A stretch of 64,000 nucleotides of DNA from Atriophallophorus winterbourni. Taxonomy: Eukaryota; Platyhelminthes; Trematoda; Plagiorchiida; Microphallidae. Made by a program: the position numbers and the translations under genes. The notes below the pieces were generated by a model. It ran no database searches and was not told the origin of the DNA. It worked only from the letters and a program-made list of their open reading frames with translations. The stretch spans positions 1 through 64,000 of the forward strand of contig JACCGJ010000209.1 of assembly GCA_013407085.1 (NCBI GenBank), written 5' to 3'. This document shows, in pieces, positions 46,736-59,272 of this stretch (the stretch's first letter is position 1; the number at the start of each line of letters is the position of its first letter).

Positions 46736-49219
46736 CTACGTAACGTGAAAATTTGAGTGAGGTGAAGTAGAGAGAATGGATAGATTTATGTGGTTCTAGT
46801 GTAGAATATGCATCGGTTGCAAATCTTAAGTTCGTCAAACTAAAAAGTATGGCAATTAGGCAAATCAAAATCAAATTGCCCAACCAATCACAGAAGTCGG
46901 CTTGCTCCCAAACACCTCGTAAATAAGCCCAAGCCACGGTGAAACGGTTGAAAAAACGCAATCACGGGAGACGAATATTGTCGAATCAAAGCGCGATTAA
47001 CTTCTATGTGAAATACCTCACGCTCATTTTCGAACAGCAAATATCTACTAGTCATATATACATACAAACATTAGACTCATGACGCATGCCAACCCCTGTG
47101 TGGCAGTGCGAAATTTGACCTACGGTTCATTACAACAACCGTGCATCTTAACCGATATAACAGATAATATAATTTTCTTGCGAGAACCTTCTATAATGTA
47201 TAAATGCACAACATTTTGAGAAAAGCAAAGACCTGGATTACAAGTAGCCAAAAGTCAGCTAACACCGAAAAGTTGCATTCGTTTTAAACTTATAGGAGTG
47301 CTATTTTAGTTCATACAAATGCGATCTTGTAAGAATAACATAACCACGGAACAAGAAAAGATTATACTAAATCAGTGAGGCTTAATTAGACTGGAAACGA
47401 TGAAAACTTGATAGGACCTAATCCAGAAATAGAAAATGTCAGTATTGTGAACCATTCATTATATACCGGGCGGGAATTTTGAAGCTAAATATCAACCTAG
47501 ATCTAGCGAACCTTGACGAACATTCCGATATACAGCTAAACAATTTCGCATGGGAAAATGCTATTATCCAAAAATAATTTTGAAGTTGCATAGTACATGG
47601 TTATACACTATACGTCAATATTACTTAAATTAACCTTTCGTTGGACCATACGGACAGCAAGACATGATAAGCGATTAACAGATGGTAGTGCGCAGGGCCC
47701 ATTCAATCAATTCACAGAACTACTGACAATAATTAAGTAGCAAAGAAAGAGTGTTGTTGACACCGTGCACAAATCAGATGATCAAGGATGAATTCTTTTA
47801 ATATAACCATTTAATACATACATTATGACAGAGCTTAGGTCCAGAATGAGAAGGCAGGAATGTTGGGTGTAGGGTCAGTAGCCATATCCTTAAGAAACTG
47901 CAAATTTATTTCCCCACCAAATACTAGGAATGGAAATATCCTATTCAACGGGACGCGACGCATGCTGGTGAAAGCTTTCGGGAAGCTAGCCCGTCGATAA
48001 ATCTAAAACTCCAGTGTCCAGACTGAAATAGAAGAAAAGGAGCATTAGAACTATTTACTAGAATGGCAAGTTAGCGTGAGTAACTAGAAAAATGAGTAGC
48101 AAACCTTCATCAATCTTGCGCTGACTAGTTACACATGACTGCGCGAAGACTTCCTTCAAACTAGCGCCAGAATCATTGTGCATCGGGAAGCAGAACACAG
48201 TTTTCCATGATGTCTGTACCGCTTCAGAAAAGAAATTGCATACATTAGTGAATAGTTCTCTGTTCAGATCTCTGAAGCAATGCTCATCGTCGAGCTAGTA
48301 GATCCACAATAAACTACGTGGACTCCCTTACCTCATCATTCGGATATTACACATGCAATATGGCATTATGAGTACGAAAACGTGCAGAGAAAAATGAGGA
48401 ACGTTACCGGAGGGTGTTTATTGCCGTGGAGGATGTGGCCGTCTGAAAATCTTAAAACAACCACTACAAAATTGTGCATTAGCCCACGGTGTGAGACGCC
48501 GGCAACGCAACGAAGTTTGCAAACTTCTGCACAAAATTCTTCTTCGTCACAAAGCAGAAGCTTTGTACGAGGTGCACGTACCGCTCCAATCCAGTTACTG
48601 TTAACCTGTCTTACTTGTTGTAAAAGAAAGATCGCATTTGTAATGAAGGTGCAACTTTGAGATCCATAACTGTTTAAACCCACAAAAGCAAGTACAACAA
48701 GCTAGAAATCAACAAGTGCATCGCTTGCATCTCAAGTAAATGGGTTACACATTGGATTGGGTTGAACAGCATCCGATTGTGCTAACTTTCAACGGATTGT
48801 TTTACGGACAGAGTTCAAAATTTCGGCATCATTGTGGTTGCATAGGACGGGATATTGGTGATGTTAGTGTAGGTGAACTATCTGACTCACTGAGAGAAAC
48901 TCATACATTTTGAACAGATTGATTTTATTGTTTTTACCGCCACGCGTTGCCGTTCCATGGCGTTGGTTTGTACGCTCATTTTCTGAGCGACCATTTTCGT
49001 GAAACAAAAGTTAGATAGAAGAAGGTTCTCGGAATACGTAACCCGGCGGAATTAGAAATGTGCTGATCTTCAAAACTATAATTTATTTAGGTCAGGACGC
49101 GAACAACAACTGAGGAGTCGCGCGAACATTGGTGTTAGAAAGTTAACGGGTTCTGATAGCATGAAAGTTCGTCTAACCGATAATTTCAACACCGAAAGAA
49201 ACCGAAGAAAATGACTTCA
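46736..49219. other. No confident gene
   Basis: 48366-48683 is open on both strands (minus frame with CDEEEFCAEVCKLRCVAG) and a little richer in GC. It could be an exon, but I see no convincing splice sites. The rest is spacer. Confidence 0.35.
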
Positions 49220-52200
49220 TTCGTTTATATAAATTTTAAGTCAGAACTCAGAAACTCAGAGTTTTATGATAGAAAAAGCAGTAACATTAACCATAAGATG
49301 ACATATAAAGTAAAAATATAAAATCACTTGAAAATCAATAGGGACAGTCGCATACCGCGTAGTTCGTCATATACTCATCCATTTTAGAAGCGACAACAGC
49401 AACAGATTCCAAGCGTGCGATTTATTCCAGCAAAACATTCCAAGTGAAACAAATTATTACAGAGAAAACATTTCGACGAATATCCAATCGAGAATGCGAA
49501 ATGCTTAAAGCATTTGAATGTTTTCGTGTTCAGGAAAGGACATTGGGCATTAGCAAGTGTTTAAGGGGATGGTTTTTAGTATGTAAGATTTTGAATGCCA
49601 ACAGGAGGTCACTCCGTATCCATCGTTGGGTAAAATCGTGTAGATTTAGTTTTAATATTTGCTCTTTGAAAGGAAAATTTCCGTAACCGAGACCAACTTT
49701 GTCACACGATGATATATCCTGTAAAGTAGTTCGATATGCTTCCTTAGCCATGGTGGCCAGGCTAGGATGCAGTATTCCACAACAGGACCCGGGTGAGGTT
49801 TCGGGCATGAGAATCCTGAATATCCTATTTAGAAGACTTAAGATATGGCAGGATCTGTTGTACACTGTCCGGTAATGATATCCAGGTTTAAGGTTAACGA
49901 CACCAAGAAACCGAGATATTTTTCTGCGGGGGTCCAGACGAGATCTTGCGTGCCAAGCTCATACGTGTGGTGCAGAAATTTTCAAAGCCGCAGAATTTTA
50001 CATTTCGCTGGGTTGAATGGTAACTCATTTGTCTGTGACCAACGTAATAAGGCGCTTAGATCCGTTATAATGCCATAAGTCATTAACAGATGTGACACGT
50101 TTCCATATTTTAATATCATCGACAAAACAGTTACAAGTTACATCCAATATCCTCCATTATATCGTTCATATACACCAACAATAGAAAAGGTCCAAGCGCC
50201 GATCCTTGCGGAACTCCACTTATGACGTCTATTTTTCTAGAGAGAGTGCTGCCAACACGAACTTGGACGTGCCTATCAGTAAGATAATCCATTATCCAAT
50301 CCAGCAACATTCCCGTTATTCCATAAGCTTCGACTTTTTTATTGCAATGTCATGGTCGACTCTATCGAAAGCTTTGGAAATATCAAGGTGCCTTTGTCCA
50401 ATCCTCGAACGTTGTAAGGTTAGATAAACAGAAACGATTTCTTAGAAAACCGTGTTGTGCTGTGATCAAAATATTTTGGTTTTCAAAAAGCTCTCTCGTG
50501 CGCGCAGTCACAGTGTGTTCCATTAATTTAGAGATCCCTATAAGTAGGGTTACCAGTCTATAGTTTTCCATCTGAACAGCTACCGCCTTTATAAATAGGA
50601 GTTATTTTTACTTGCTTTCTATTGCAGTGGTATTTTTCCATCATGTAGGCTGAGATTGAATAAGTGCGTGAGAGGAGCAGTCAAAGCAATGTGACACCTG
50701 CAAAGTATGGCTGGGGTAATTTTGTCTGCACCAGGAGACTTCTTTTCGTTTAGTTTACAAAGTTCCCACCCAATCATATATTTATTGACAGTCATTTCAC
50801 TTAATAATTCCAAACTTAGCGAATTTGGTAAAACTTGATATGAGATACAACGGTTAGGATTGAAGACAAGACATTGTTAAAGCATCGACGGTATCTTGGA
50901 CAGGGAGAGTCAATTCATTAGGGGTTTGTACAGAGAATACGCCTGGTTTGATTCTTGATAACTCATTTTTTTATCTTGTAGAAAAGCTAAGGATTCTTTT
51001 CCATTCTCTTGAGCAAGTTACATTGAAACTGCATGCGATCATCTCTTACAAGAGTTGTGACGCGATTCCGTATCTTACAGAATTGATTCCAATTTCCTTC
51101 CGTACCAAAATTCTTAAAATATAAACAATGGATAAAAACAATATAAATGTTTTATCAATATGGAAAGTCAGCATGTGTATTCAGGTGCGAGATTGGATTT
51201 AATCGTGCAGTGAAGCAATTTCGATAACCTCTTTGAATTTATATTCAAACGAATGCAGGGAGTGTTTACTTCGCGAAAACGGATGCAGGAGATTAAAATA
51301 TCCCATGATCAGCAATTGAGTAGCCTGGAAGCTTGCGATATATTGTAATGATTCGATTCGTTTATCATTAAATGAGCTTTCGGATGATGGTGAGTGGTAA
51401 ATGATGCCGATCGTACATTCGTCTCCATTCACTAGATCACATCGTATCATGAAGTCTGAGGTCAGGATGATCGATAACGTTACACTGCGATAAACGTTCA
51501 TGAAAGTAGACCGCAACTCCATCGCTGGATCATAGGCGATCGCGACGTAGTAATGACATTTTTGGAATCGAGAGCTCCGTATCAGTCAGTCTCTGAAACT
51601 GCAACCGAATCTGGTTAAAGTCTGTCACAAAGCTCGCATAGTTCAGCTAATTTATTGGTTAAACACTGAGCACTCGTATGCACTTGATCGTATTTATCTT
51701 ACACAATGTAGGATCGCGTAATGTAGCTATTGGTTCGACGTGCGACCTTTTCGGACCTTTTTCGTTTTTTGAGTAACATTTTGACTGTCAGTAACAGCAT
51801 TGCAATCAAACTGTGGCTGCGATGGTTCTCTGAGTGTTCGTGAGGGAACTCTCATGGGCACGTGGTCTTACGTCTGGTGGAAGTTTTGTGCGGTACGATT
51901 TCCAGTTGGTATTGATAGCGATAGCCATTTCGGTCATTAGAAAAGTTATCTTCAGAGGACTGAGCCTATTGCTTTTGTAGTTGGAGGATCTATTCTATTC
52001 TAAAAGTGTCTACAACAATTTAATCACGAGATCAAATTGCATCGGCGAAGTATAACCATTGCTTCAAATAATGTTGCTTTGATTCCGAAGCGGAAACTGC
52101 ATCAAACTTTTTGGGGACACCGAGGAATATTAAACTACGTGAAGTAGACTGGTCTCGACAAGTAGATTGATCATTTCTTTGCCACCAAGATATGTTGGCT

Positions 52201-52260
52201 TCGACTCGGCAGCTCAAGCAGGGACAAGAACTGATTAGATACGCACTGAGGATGAATTCT
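49220..52260 (-). mobile_element. CR1-like retrotransposon, best preserved copy (tail type TTCTGAG)
   Basis: Minus strand, from 52260 down. ORF1 remnant (52032-52217: TSRSLIFLGVPKKFD). Endonuclease 51199-51522 (TIGIIYHSPSSESSFNDKR, LIMGYFNLLHP). Linker 50619-50813 (LNEKKSPGADKITPAILCRC). Reverse transcriptase 49900-50571: AQHGFLRNRFCLSNLTTFED, SGVPQGSALGPFLLLVYMND, FVDDIKIW (motif C with both Asp). C-terminal 49530-49865. The 3' tail at 49230-49262 is the reverse complement of TTCTGAGTTCTGA. Frameshifts remain. Confidence 0.85.
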
Positions 52261-53057
52261 TAGATGTCAGATTTAGTTCGCGATGTCACCCCTAATAAGC
52301 GTGTCATCGAAGTAGGTACATAATCTTTCAAGCCCATGTGTGTAACAAGCTTAATCCATTCCTTCTCCATTGATTGTCTTGCTGAAAAACGTTTATCTGT
52401 CGACTACGGTACATTTGTGCAAATTACACTGAGAGCGATATCGGTCTTAGTTAAATGAGTGGTAGTGTTGCATTTTTTGGGTTGCTCGGATCTGGTAACT
52501 AGATGGTGTGGGGGTGCTGGCCAAAGTGTTCACCACTTTATCAGATGAGAACCGCGTTACGCAGGGTTCACTAGGTCCATCTCAATTACACCCGTATAAG
52601 CAGTCACCACACTCAGTTAACCCTTAACGGTCGAATGGGTCAAATTCGGTACACAAAATTTAGAGGTTTATGATAGGATAAATTAGATCACTTCCGTATG
52701 CCGGGAGTATCGGATTGGGCACACGTTCTGCTCTCGTTTTATACGCGTTTGAGACGGCTGAGCCATGCGGTGCGCCAGTTGTCAACAAACTTCGGAAGTG
52801 AGGTGACGCTTGTAAAATAATTCAGGCAGTTAAGGGTTGAGAGAGCAGTTTTTGTCGTATTTTTCTCATGCTTTTTGACTCATTTAGCAACATTTATTTT
52901 GGGTTGAATTGTGTTGGCAGTTGTATCTACCAAAAGCAGTTTAAATGTTTCTTCAAGTTTTCGATAACAATTTTCCATAATCTCGATTCGAGATTCCAGC
53001 TTTGCCTCATGGGAAGGACTTGTGGGTGCATCACTACGCTGTATACTTCTATAGTCA
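52261..53057. other. No recognisable gene
   Basis: Spacer; short frames only. Confidence 0.5.
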
Positions 53058-53095
53058 ATATGATGTGAGCAGCACGTTACTTTGGTCAATAAGAT
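53058..53095 (+). repeat. Fragment of the hammerhead-repeat monomer
   Basis: ATGATGTGAGCAGCACGTTA then CTTTGGTCAATAAG matches the early part of the 241-nt unit. Confidence 0.6.
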
Positions 53096-54004
53096 TAACT
53101 TAGGCACATAAATTTCTGGCAAAAATAAGCTAACACCCAAAAACATTATTGTTTTATGGAAAAAATTCGATCACTAGTTTCAAATTCAGACGCAAAATTG
53201 TATTGATTCCTCCTACTAGCATCCTTAACATCAAATTCTTTAAGATTCCAAACTTTAAACTATGAGGAAGCAGCGAAAATGCTGTCGACCTTAGTATTAA
53301 GAAATTAAGTGGTTGGACACGTCATATATACATCGAATCAATCAATAACGTCATTAAACGAGTGTTGGAATTTAAACGAAAAAGTAAAATAGAAAAACAT
53401 ATCCTGGAGAAGATTCCATCGAAAGCTAAGCGGAACTGATCGCTCAAAAAGATTAAAAAAGGAACACCGAGCAGCCCACTGCTAAACTCGGAATATAGAG
53501 CTTTAAGACAAGTGAACCATATGTAATTTAAATATTTTAAGATAGAATTTCGCCTTTTTAACACAACGTCAAGCACACGTACTCGGTTTGCTGCACATCG
53601 TGTCTTAATTATGAAATCAATTTGCAACATAAGGACGGGGGCTTGTTTTCAACAAAGGGAGCATGATTTCCTCCTAACAAACACGTTAAAATACAGGAAC
53701 TAGACTAAAAATAGGCAAACACTCGGCACGATGAAATTAGATAAGTTGAGAGCACTAAAGTGACAGGACAAAATACGCAAATAATTTAGGATGTCTACCG
53801 TATATTCACATCTTGTCATGGAAACGCATCTTGATCTACGAGCCCTGCATCTCCAACTGACAAAATGCAGGCATAATACTCGACCATAAAATGTAATAGT
53901 AAACACAAGAATAGCAACTCAAATCGGGAAAGCTGAAAACAGAGTCATATACCGAATGATCTGTGCCAATAAAGTAGTATACAAACCGAAATCTGTCCAA
54001 AAAA
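53096..54004. other. 3' flank of the gene at 54.0-55.6 kb; nothing recognised
   Basis: Probable 3' untranslated or intergenic sequence. A minus frame at 53322-53630 (102 codons) is not convincing. Confidence 0.4.
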
Positions 54005-55636
54005 CTAAAAAGACTGCAGTTTCCTGTAGCAAATCACACTACAAGCAATCAATGCTAGAGAGGCTCCGGTCAGAGGAGCAACATCACCGTAGTTCATTCC
54101 AAACCGGCCCAATTTTAGTGCGATTCCACCCAGTGTTGCGACAGTACAGTGCTTTAGCCAATCGGTCCATAATTTCCCAGTTGCTGTCATATTTTCCTCA
54201 AGCGGTAAGGCAACTAGATTTGACTCGAAATTCACTAATTCCGTATGTGGTTTTCGGACAACAATCGGCAATGATATAAGATTGACGCTTGTTAAGAATG
54301 AAGTTAACTGCATCGTTGGTGATATCGCGAAAACACTGTAGTCCTCGACGTCCAAATCAGAAACAAGATTTTGGCAGAGCTGCCAGTCTATTACATATGT
54401 TTTAATGAGGGATTCATTTTCTTGTGACATGCAAGAGTAAGTTGAGTTAAATTCAGGTGCAATCCTCAAGCAAGAATCTATTAGCATGGATTGAGCGATT
54501 GGATTCTTTAAAACACTGGAAATTTCATATTTTGAAACGTTGGATTCCACAATGGTGGAGCTATTGATCAAATCAACAAGCACTGAATGCAGAACCGTGG
54601 CGGACTGCAGTATAAAAACCGAGCAGCCCTCGCACAGATGTGGCACAAATGTTAAAGTGGGAGTCCGCAAATAATGACCAGTAGGAACGAGGCATGCTTC
54701 ATGTACACACAAATTGTGGATAAAAAGCGGATCAGCAAAACGATTTTCGCCATTAAGACAATATCGAACAGTCGAGAGGTCCGGCGAATTTAACAATGGG
54801 TTGCCACATATGATCGCAATTTGTAAAGGCAGTGAACTGTCCCAAGCGAATGCTAAATTTTGTTCCAGCCAATAGATAGTGGATGACAAATTCACTACAT
54901 TCGTAGAGGAAATGGGTTCATTTGGAAACCAACAATCATATTTCGAGAGTGAGCTAGGCAGTGATAGAGGAAGCTTCACGTACGGCGATTTTCAAGAAAA
55001 ACACGTGTGTTTGGTCCCGGAGGTTGCTTGGTAATATAGCGATTCGGCTAAAACAAAAGCATCGCCCATGTTCGTGCACGGATCCGACTGAGGTTGCAAT
55101 GGAGTCCAATTTGAATTTTTAACTGGTGGGTTATTGTATGTGTACAATTGATTTAAGTCTTGCACGCTTACATTTTCAGTCACATACGATCGTAGTTGAT
55201 CCATGCTATCCAGCTGAGAGAACACCAGTGGCTGAACTCTGCACCTGAACAAGTCGTCAAATTGGTCGGCAAGCGCTAATGGTGATTTTTGCGTTAATCG
55301 GAAAATCTGGGCTGACCGTCTTTGGTGGCAATCTTGTGCTTTGTGAATCAGGGGTATCGATTTTCGACTGGAGGAAGTAGCGACGAATGAAGAGTCGATT
55401 GACATTTGAAAATCTCGGCTGAGGATAACATCACCAGCTTCACGATAGCATTCGGGCATGTCACTGAGAGACTCTGACGAAGAACTCTCATCAAGTATTT
55501 TATCCGTTGTTAGAACAAAGGGAAAACGCGAATCGTCGCTCACGTGTTGCGACTCACCCCATGGGCTGTTCAACAGGGGATGGTAATCACTCGAAAATCG
55601 ACTTGGCGGTGAAGAGTTGGCACGGCTTTTCCTCAT
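54005..55636 (-). CDS. Unknown host-type gene with one in-frame TGA
   Basis: A reading frame of about 543 codons from ATG at 55636 to TAG at 54005, broken only by TGA at codon 215 (54994-54992). The N-terminal part is Ser-rich and polar (MRKSRANSSPPS, HPLLNSPWGESQHV, DESSSSESLSDMPECYREAG). The second part has CEGCSVFILQSATVLHSVLV and ends with a hydrophobic segment (YGDVAPLTGASLALIACSVI) followed by CYRKLQSF, typical of a tail-anchored membrane protein. Base use and lack of stops are quite unlike the surroundings. An acceptor-like TAATTCAG just upstream suggests that 5' exons may exist. A 51-nt GT-AG interval (see the intron entry) would remove the stop. Family not recognised. Confidence 0.65.
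54955..55005 (-). other. Candidate 51-nt intron removing the in-frame TGA
   Basis: Minus strand: after CAAACACAC the sequence reads GTGTTT and runs to CACTGCCTAG. Length 51 nt, a multiple of three, and the joined frame reads on as SLSKYDCW. This size fits the micro-introns of flatworms. The donor is weak (GTGTTT). Confidence 0.4.
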
Positions 55637-55826
55637 TTCATTCAAGGGTCTGAATTACTTTGTAAATCTGCCCAATCGTTGTTTTCAAACCGCTTTGGAA
55701 AATCAATTTGATCTTGCACGTGACAGCTAAGCTACGCAAGACGTCATATCGTGTCAATCGATCGTGGTAGATATCCGGATGTTCAGATTTATGAATGTAA
55801 AAAAACAATGTGCTGTAAAAAATTGA

Positions 55827-56018
55827 TCAGTGGCAAACAAACTCTAGAGTGGATAAGATTGCATTCATGTTGTGGCTAAAGTTCAAAACGAAGGACGCAT
55901 TGGTTGCCATGTTGTAAGCATTCCACAGCTGAAAAACTGTTTGACCTTGTGTGCATGTAAAATGGTAAGAAGATTGGGTTGCGCCAAACGTTAGTGAAGA
56001 ACATGGAAAAATTGGCAT
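55827..56018 (-). CDS. Possible upstream exon or small gene
   Basis: 63 codons, MPIFPCSSLTFGATQSSYHF and then VFQLWNAYNMATNASFVLNF, with N-glycosylation sites and a stop just after STLEFVCH. The composition is protein-like and it lies just upstream of the 54-55.6 kb gene on the same strand. I could not define matching splice sites. Confidence 0.25.
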   Translation of the reverse strand: MPIFPCSSLTFGATQSSYHFTCTQGQTVFQLWNAYNMATNASFVLNFSHNMNAILSTLEFVCH

Positions 56019-56745
56019 CTTGGAATCGTTCCACTTATTACCAATTGTTTGTGTATAAGATACGAGAATGCCTGACTTGATATTTGTTTTCTATTTATCG
56101 TAATATTATGAAATAAAAATGGTAATCACCGGTCACAGTGTGTTAGTTGAAAGTGCCTCAACAAGATGTGATTTTAATGGTAGTACCTTGAATGAACAAT
56201 ATCATGAGTCCATTTCATTAGCAAACGAAAAATTAGGGATATAAGACACTTCAACATGGAAAATATACCAGAAAAAGGCAATTACCATTTCGAACAGTAG
56301 CAAAAATCAGGGGGGGTATTTTTAATGATTCAACCGTCTTGTATTTATCCAAAGTTTGATGGAAGAACCACCAGAAAGGATGAAGCGTGAATAAAAAGCT
56401 AATTGGCGTTACGAGAAACTTCGCAACCGGCCACCACCGGTAACAGTCGACGGGATATCACCAGCAGCAGAGCCCTTGCGTATAAACACGAGTCTACAAT
56501 TTAAGATGGAGAGCAATAAGACAACGGCGTCTGTGGAAAACAACAAGGCGAGAGGCCCTGTCAGAAGATCTTGGGACAGATGGAGTTGAAACAGGAGGGG
56601 CTACCTCTACGAAAGATTTTGGAACAAGATGTGCTGGTCGATAGGATACTGGGAGCCTGGAAAAGTTGCCAACGGAAGAACGCCTTAACGGGGCAGGATT
56701 ATGCTGCTGCTCAACCCTAGCAATAATACAGAGGGTTGATATAGG
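56019..56745. other. No recognisable gene
   Basis: Spacer with a G-run (about 56309-56315); no coding signal. Confidence 0.5.
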
Positions 56746-56749
56746 TACT

Positions 56750-57668
56750 AGATAAGAAATTAAGATTGATGCAGACAGCATTTATAAATATCCTCGTCTA
56801 TTCTCAAATTTCCATGTGTCAAACATTGAAACGTGTAAAATATGTGGAGCTTGAACATTCTCTTGTTGCGCGCAGCCTCTCGTGGACCACGGAAGAAACG
56901 GACTTGGGTGTGTGGATAAGCAACACTCTAGACATGGCGAGACACTACAAATCTGTCTACCGAAACAAATCACAAAAATTGTCCCTTCTTAAGAGAATTT
57001 TCAGGAACATCTCAAAACAGACAATTTCACGTACAATAAATACGTACGTGACCCACGATAGAATATACAGTTCAAGGGTGATCGTCATGGCTATAGAAAG
57101 ATGTCTCCGCGTTGCAAAGAATACACCATCGAGCTACTGAACTTGTCACTGGACTCATTCAGGAATCCTATAATGAGCGAATCACAAACCTAAACTTATT
57201 CGGTTATCCACGTCGTCGTATCCGAGGGGATTTGATTTTGGTGTACAATATTTTGACTATCGTAAATCACCCATTGTAATGTTTATTTGATCTACGGTGC
57301 TCGCATACGACAAGGGCTCACACATTGACTCTGACAGTCCCTCACTCACGATTCAACTGTAGACGACATTTTACCGTGAGAGTTTGCTTTACTTGGAACA
57401 CTCTACTCGATTATGTTGTGAACTCCCCAAATCAAAACATGTTTAAGATAAATCTTGACGCCATTTGGCCCCTTACCGGATCGATCTACATGTCACTCTA
57501 CTGTGTAAACGGAAACAATTTCTGCCCTTTGGATTTTTACCTGATTCTTGAACTACTCAATAAACAACGAAAGCCCGTGTTGGGTTGTTATATAATTCGT
57601 AGTTCATATATTATTCTGCGGTTTTCTGTAGTTGTATACATTTTAGACCATTATAATTGGAATTGAAT
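56750..57668 (+). mobile_element. CR1-like C-terminal fragment (tail type TTGAA)
   Basis: 56766-57140: SLSWTTEETDLGVWISNTLD, LSLLKRIFRNISKQTISRTI. Then a decayed stretch and 57325-57666: TLTVPHSRFNCRRHFTVRVC, CFTWNTLLDYVVNSPNQN. Ends ATTTTAGACCATTATAATTGGAATTGAA. A close relative of the 22-25.3 kb copy. Confidence 0.8.
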
Positions 57669-58485
57669 CATTATCGTCCAAGAGATTTCCAAAGAATCAT
57701 GCCAGATTATTTAAACACAAAGCTGGTTAACTTCATCACAGTGAAGATCGAAGTAAGGCAAAGATGAATCATGTCGCCAAGTAACTTCCTCATCGTCACG
57801 TACGGTATAATATTTATTATAATTACAAAGGGCAGTCGATCCCAACTAAATCACCGAAGGACTGGAGTTTCGAGGAAGATGTCCAACCGTGATAACAGTC
57901 GACTTGCAAGGAGTCAGGAGAGACTGATCTTAAAAATAACGTCAGAGGCCATTCCGTTGACGTGGGAAGCGTAGTCAAACTATATGGCGGCGCGTAAGAA
58001 GAGTCGTATCAACAAAGCAATACTCACGTTCAAGTTCCGACCCGTCTGGAACTCAAAAGCTCGTTGTAAGCAACATAAGTTCCATATTTTACACCAATAT
58101 TGAAGTAGCTATAGATATGTTAAGGATCTTAGACATAAAAGGTAAACAAGATTATCAACAAGTTACAGACCGTAGTCAGTAAATCCACGTCTTTCGCTCT
58201 CATCTGATAACGCGAAACCATTTCAAACAGTGAACTATAGAGGAATCAATCAGAACCTATTCGAACAGGGCGTTAAAAAAGGAAAATGAAGTTAAATAAA
58301 ACGCACATTCCGCAAACAAGTGGAAAACATCAAAAAACAAACTGGACTAGAAACCAAAGTAAACTCGATATAGAAGTTGAGCTTGTACGCCACTGTTGTA
58401 CAAGGTTGGTACAACCAACCAGTTAAATCGCACGTGCCCATGTAGATGGGGTTAAAACCCATGATCATGAACAACAATGCTAATT
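57669..58485. other. No confident gene
   Basis: 57771-57974 (plus) opens MSPSNFLIVTYGIIFIIITK, which could be a signal peptide, followed by a basic stretch and a TAG; too short to call. The rest is spacer. Confidence 0.35.
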
Positions 58486-58487
58486 TG

Positions 58488-58560
58488 CATGCGTTTCCAT
58501 CATACATACTCCACGACCAGTTTTGTGCGGTTTGCAATCATCAGGTAGGGACGGTAAGAT
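58488..58560 (-). ncRNA. Hammerhead ribozyme motif, second core box mutated
   Basis: Minus strand: CTGATGA (58544-58538), stem-loop TTGCAAACCGCAC with a clean TGC/GCA stem, then AAAA where GAAA is needed, CTGGTC. Stem I CTAC/GTGG pairs well. Followed by GATGGAAACGCATGCAAAT, the family block. Confidence 0.65.
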
Positions 58561-58594
58561 CAGGATCCGCGTGTCTTGAATCAACGGCGGGATT

Positions 58595-58660
58595 GTAAAC
58601 ACGATTTAAAGCAGCACGAAACCGGGTGTGGGGTGTGATAGAAAAGCACGCAGATGAGTG
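58595..58660 (+). repeat. 3' half of a hammerhead repeat, opposite direction
   Basis: GCAGCACGAAACCGGGTGTG then GGGTGTGATAGAAAAGCACGCAG: the second core box and the downstream block of the same family, lacking CTGATGA. About 50 bases from the minus-strand copy. Confidence 0.6.
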
Positions 58661-59269
58661 AAATAAATATAGTTATTTCCAAACAGAGTGGAAGAGGACT
58701 CTTATAAAAAGAAACCAAACTTATTAGAGCATTCATTCAATTGAAAAATGTACAGAAAACAACCCGCAGCAGCCCTACTGTTCGACCGGATTACATAGCA
58801 TAAGAGAGTAGCTGCTTTTATGAACAAGCACCTTACTGCAGCATGGTAGAAGAAGAAAGACAAAACAATGTATTTTCTTGAATCTTCAGACCTTAGTGAT
58901 AGTTCGGAACGAGGAATCATGGCGTATAAAAGGCTTCGATAAAAACGAAACGACTGAAAGAGGTTTGGTCTCCCTAATATCAAGTTCCATCAAGCCCCAC
59001 ATCGATAGCATAAAAAACGACATCTGGTAGCTAAAAAGTAAGTTTTCTACTATTATTACAAATGTGTTTAAGAGTTATCAGGTCGCGTATAACCCACCGA
59101 TTCACTTTAAACCACGTGGACCTGCAGACAGCATCGTACAGCGTAAGAAAGGTGAAAGAATCGCGAAATGTTAAGTACGGGCGACGGTTATAATCATTAA
59201 ATGACGCCCACTCGTTTATCTGTGATCTGCTTCGATTGGCTTGTCAGGATTCAGGGATATGGCTAACCA
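58661..59269. other. No recognisable gene
   Basis: Spacer. Confidence 0.5.
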
Positions 59270-59272
59270 CGT

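Noticed and set aside
48366..48683. Frames open on both strands, minus one with a Cys-rich CDEEEFCAEVCKLRC stretch
   Set aside because: No convincing splice sites or family match. Kept only as a remark in the gap entry.
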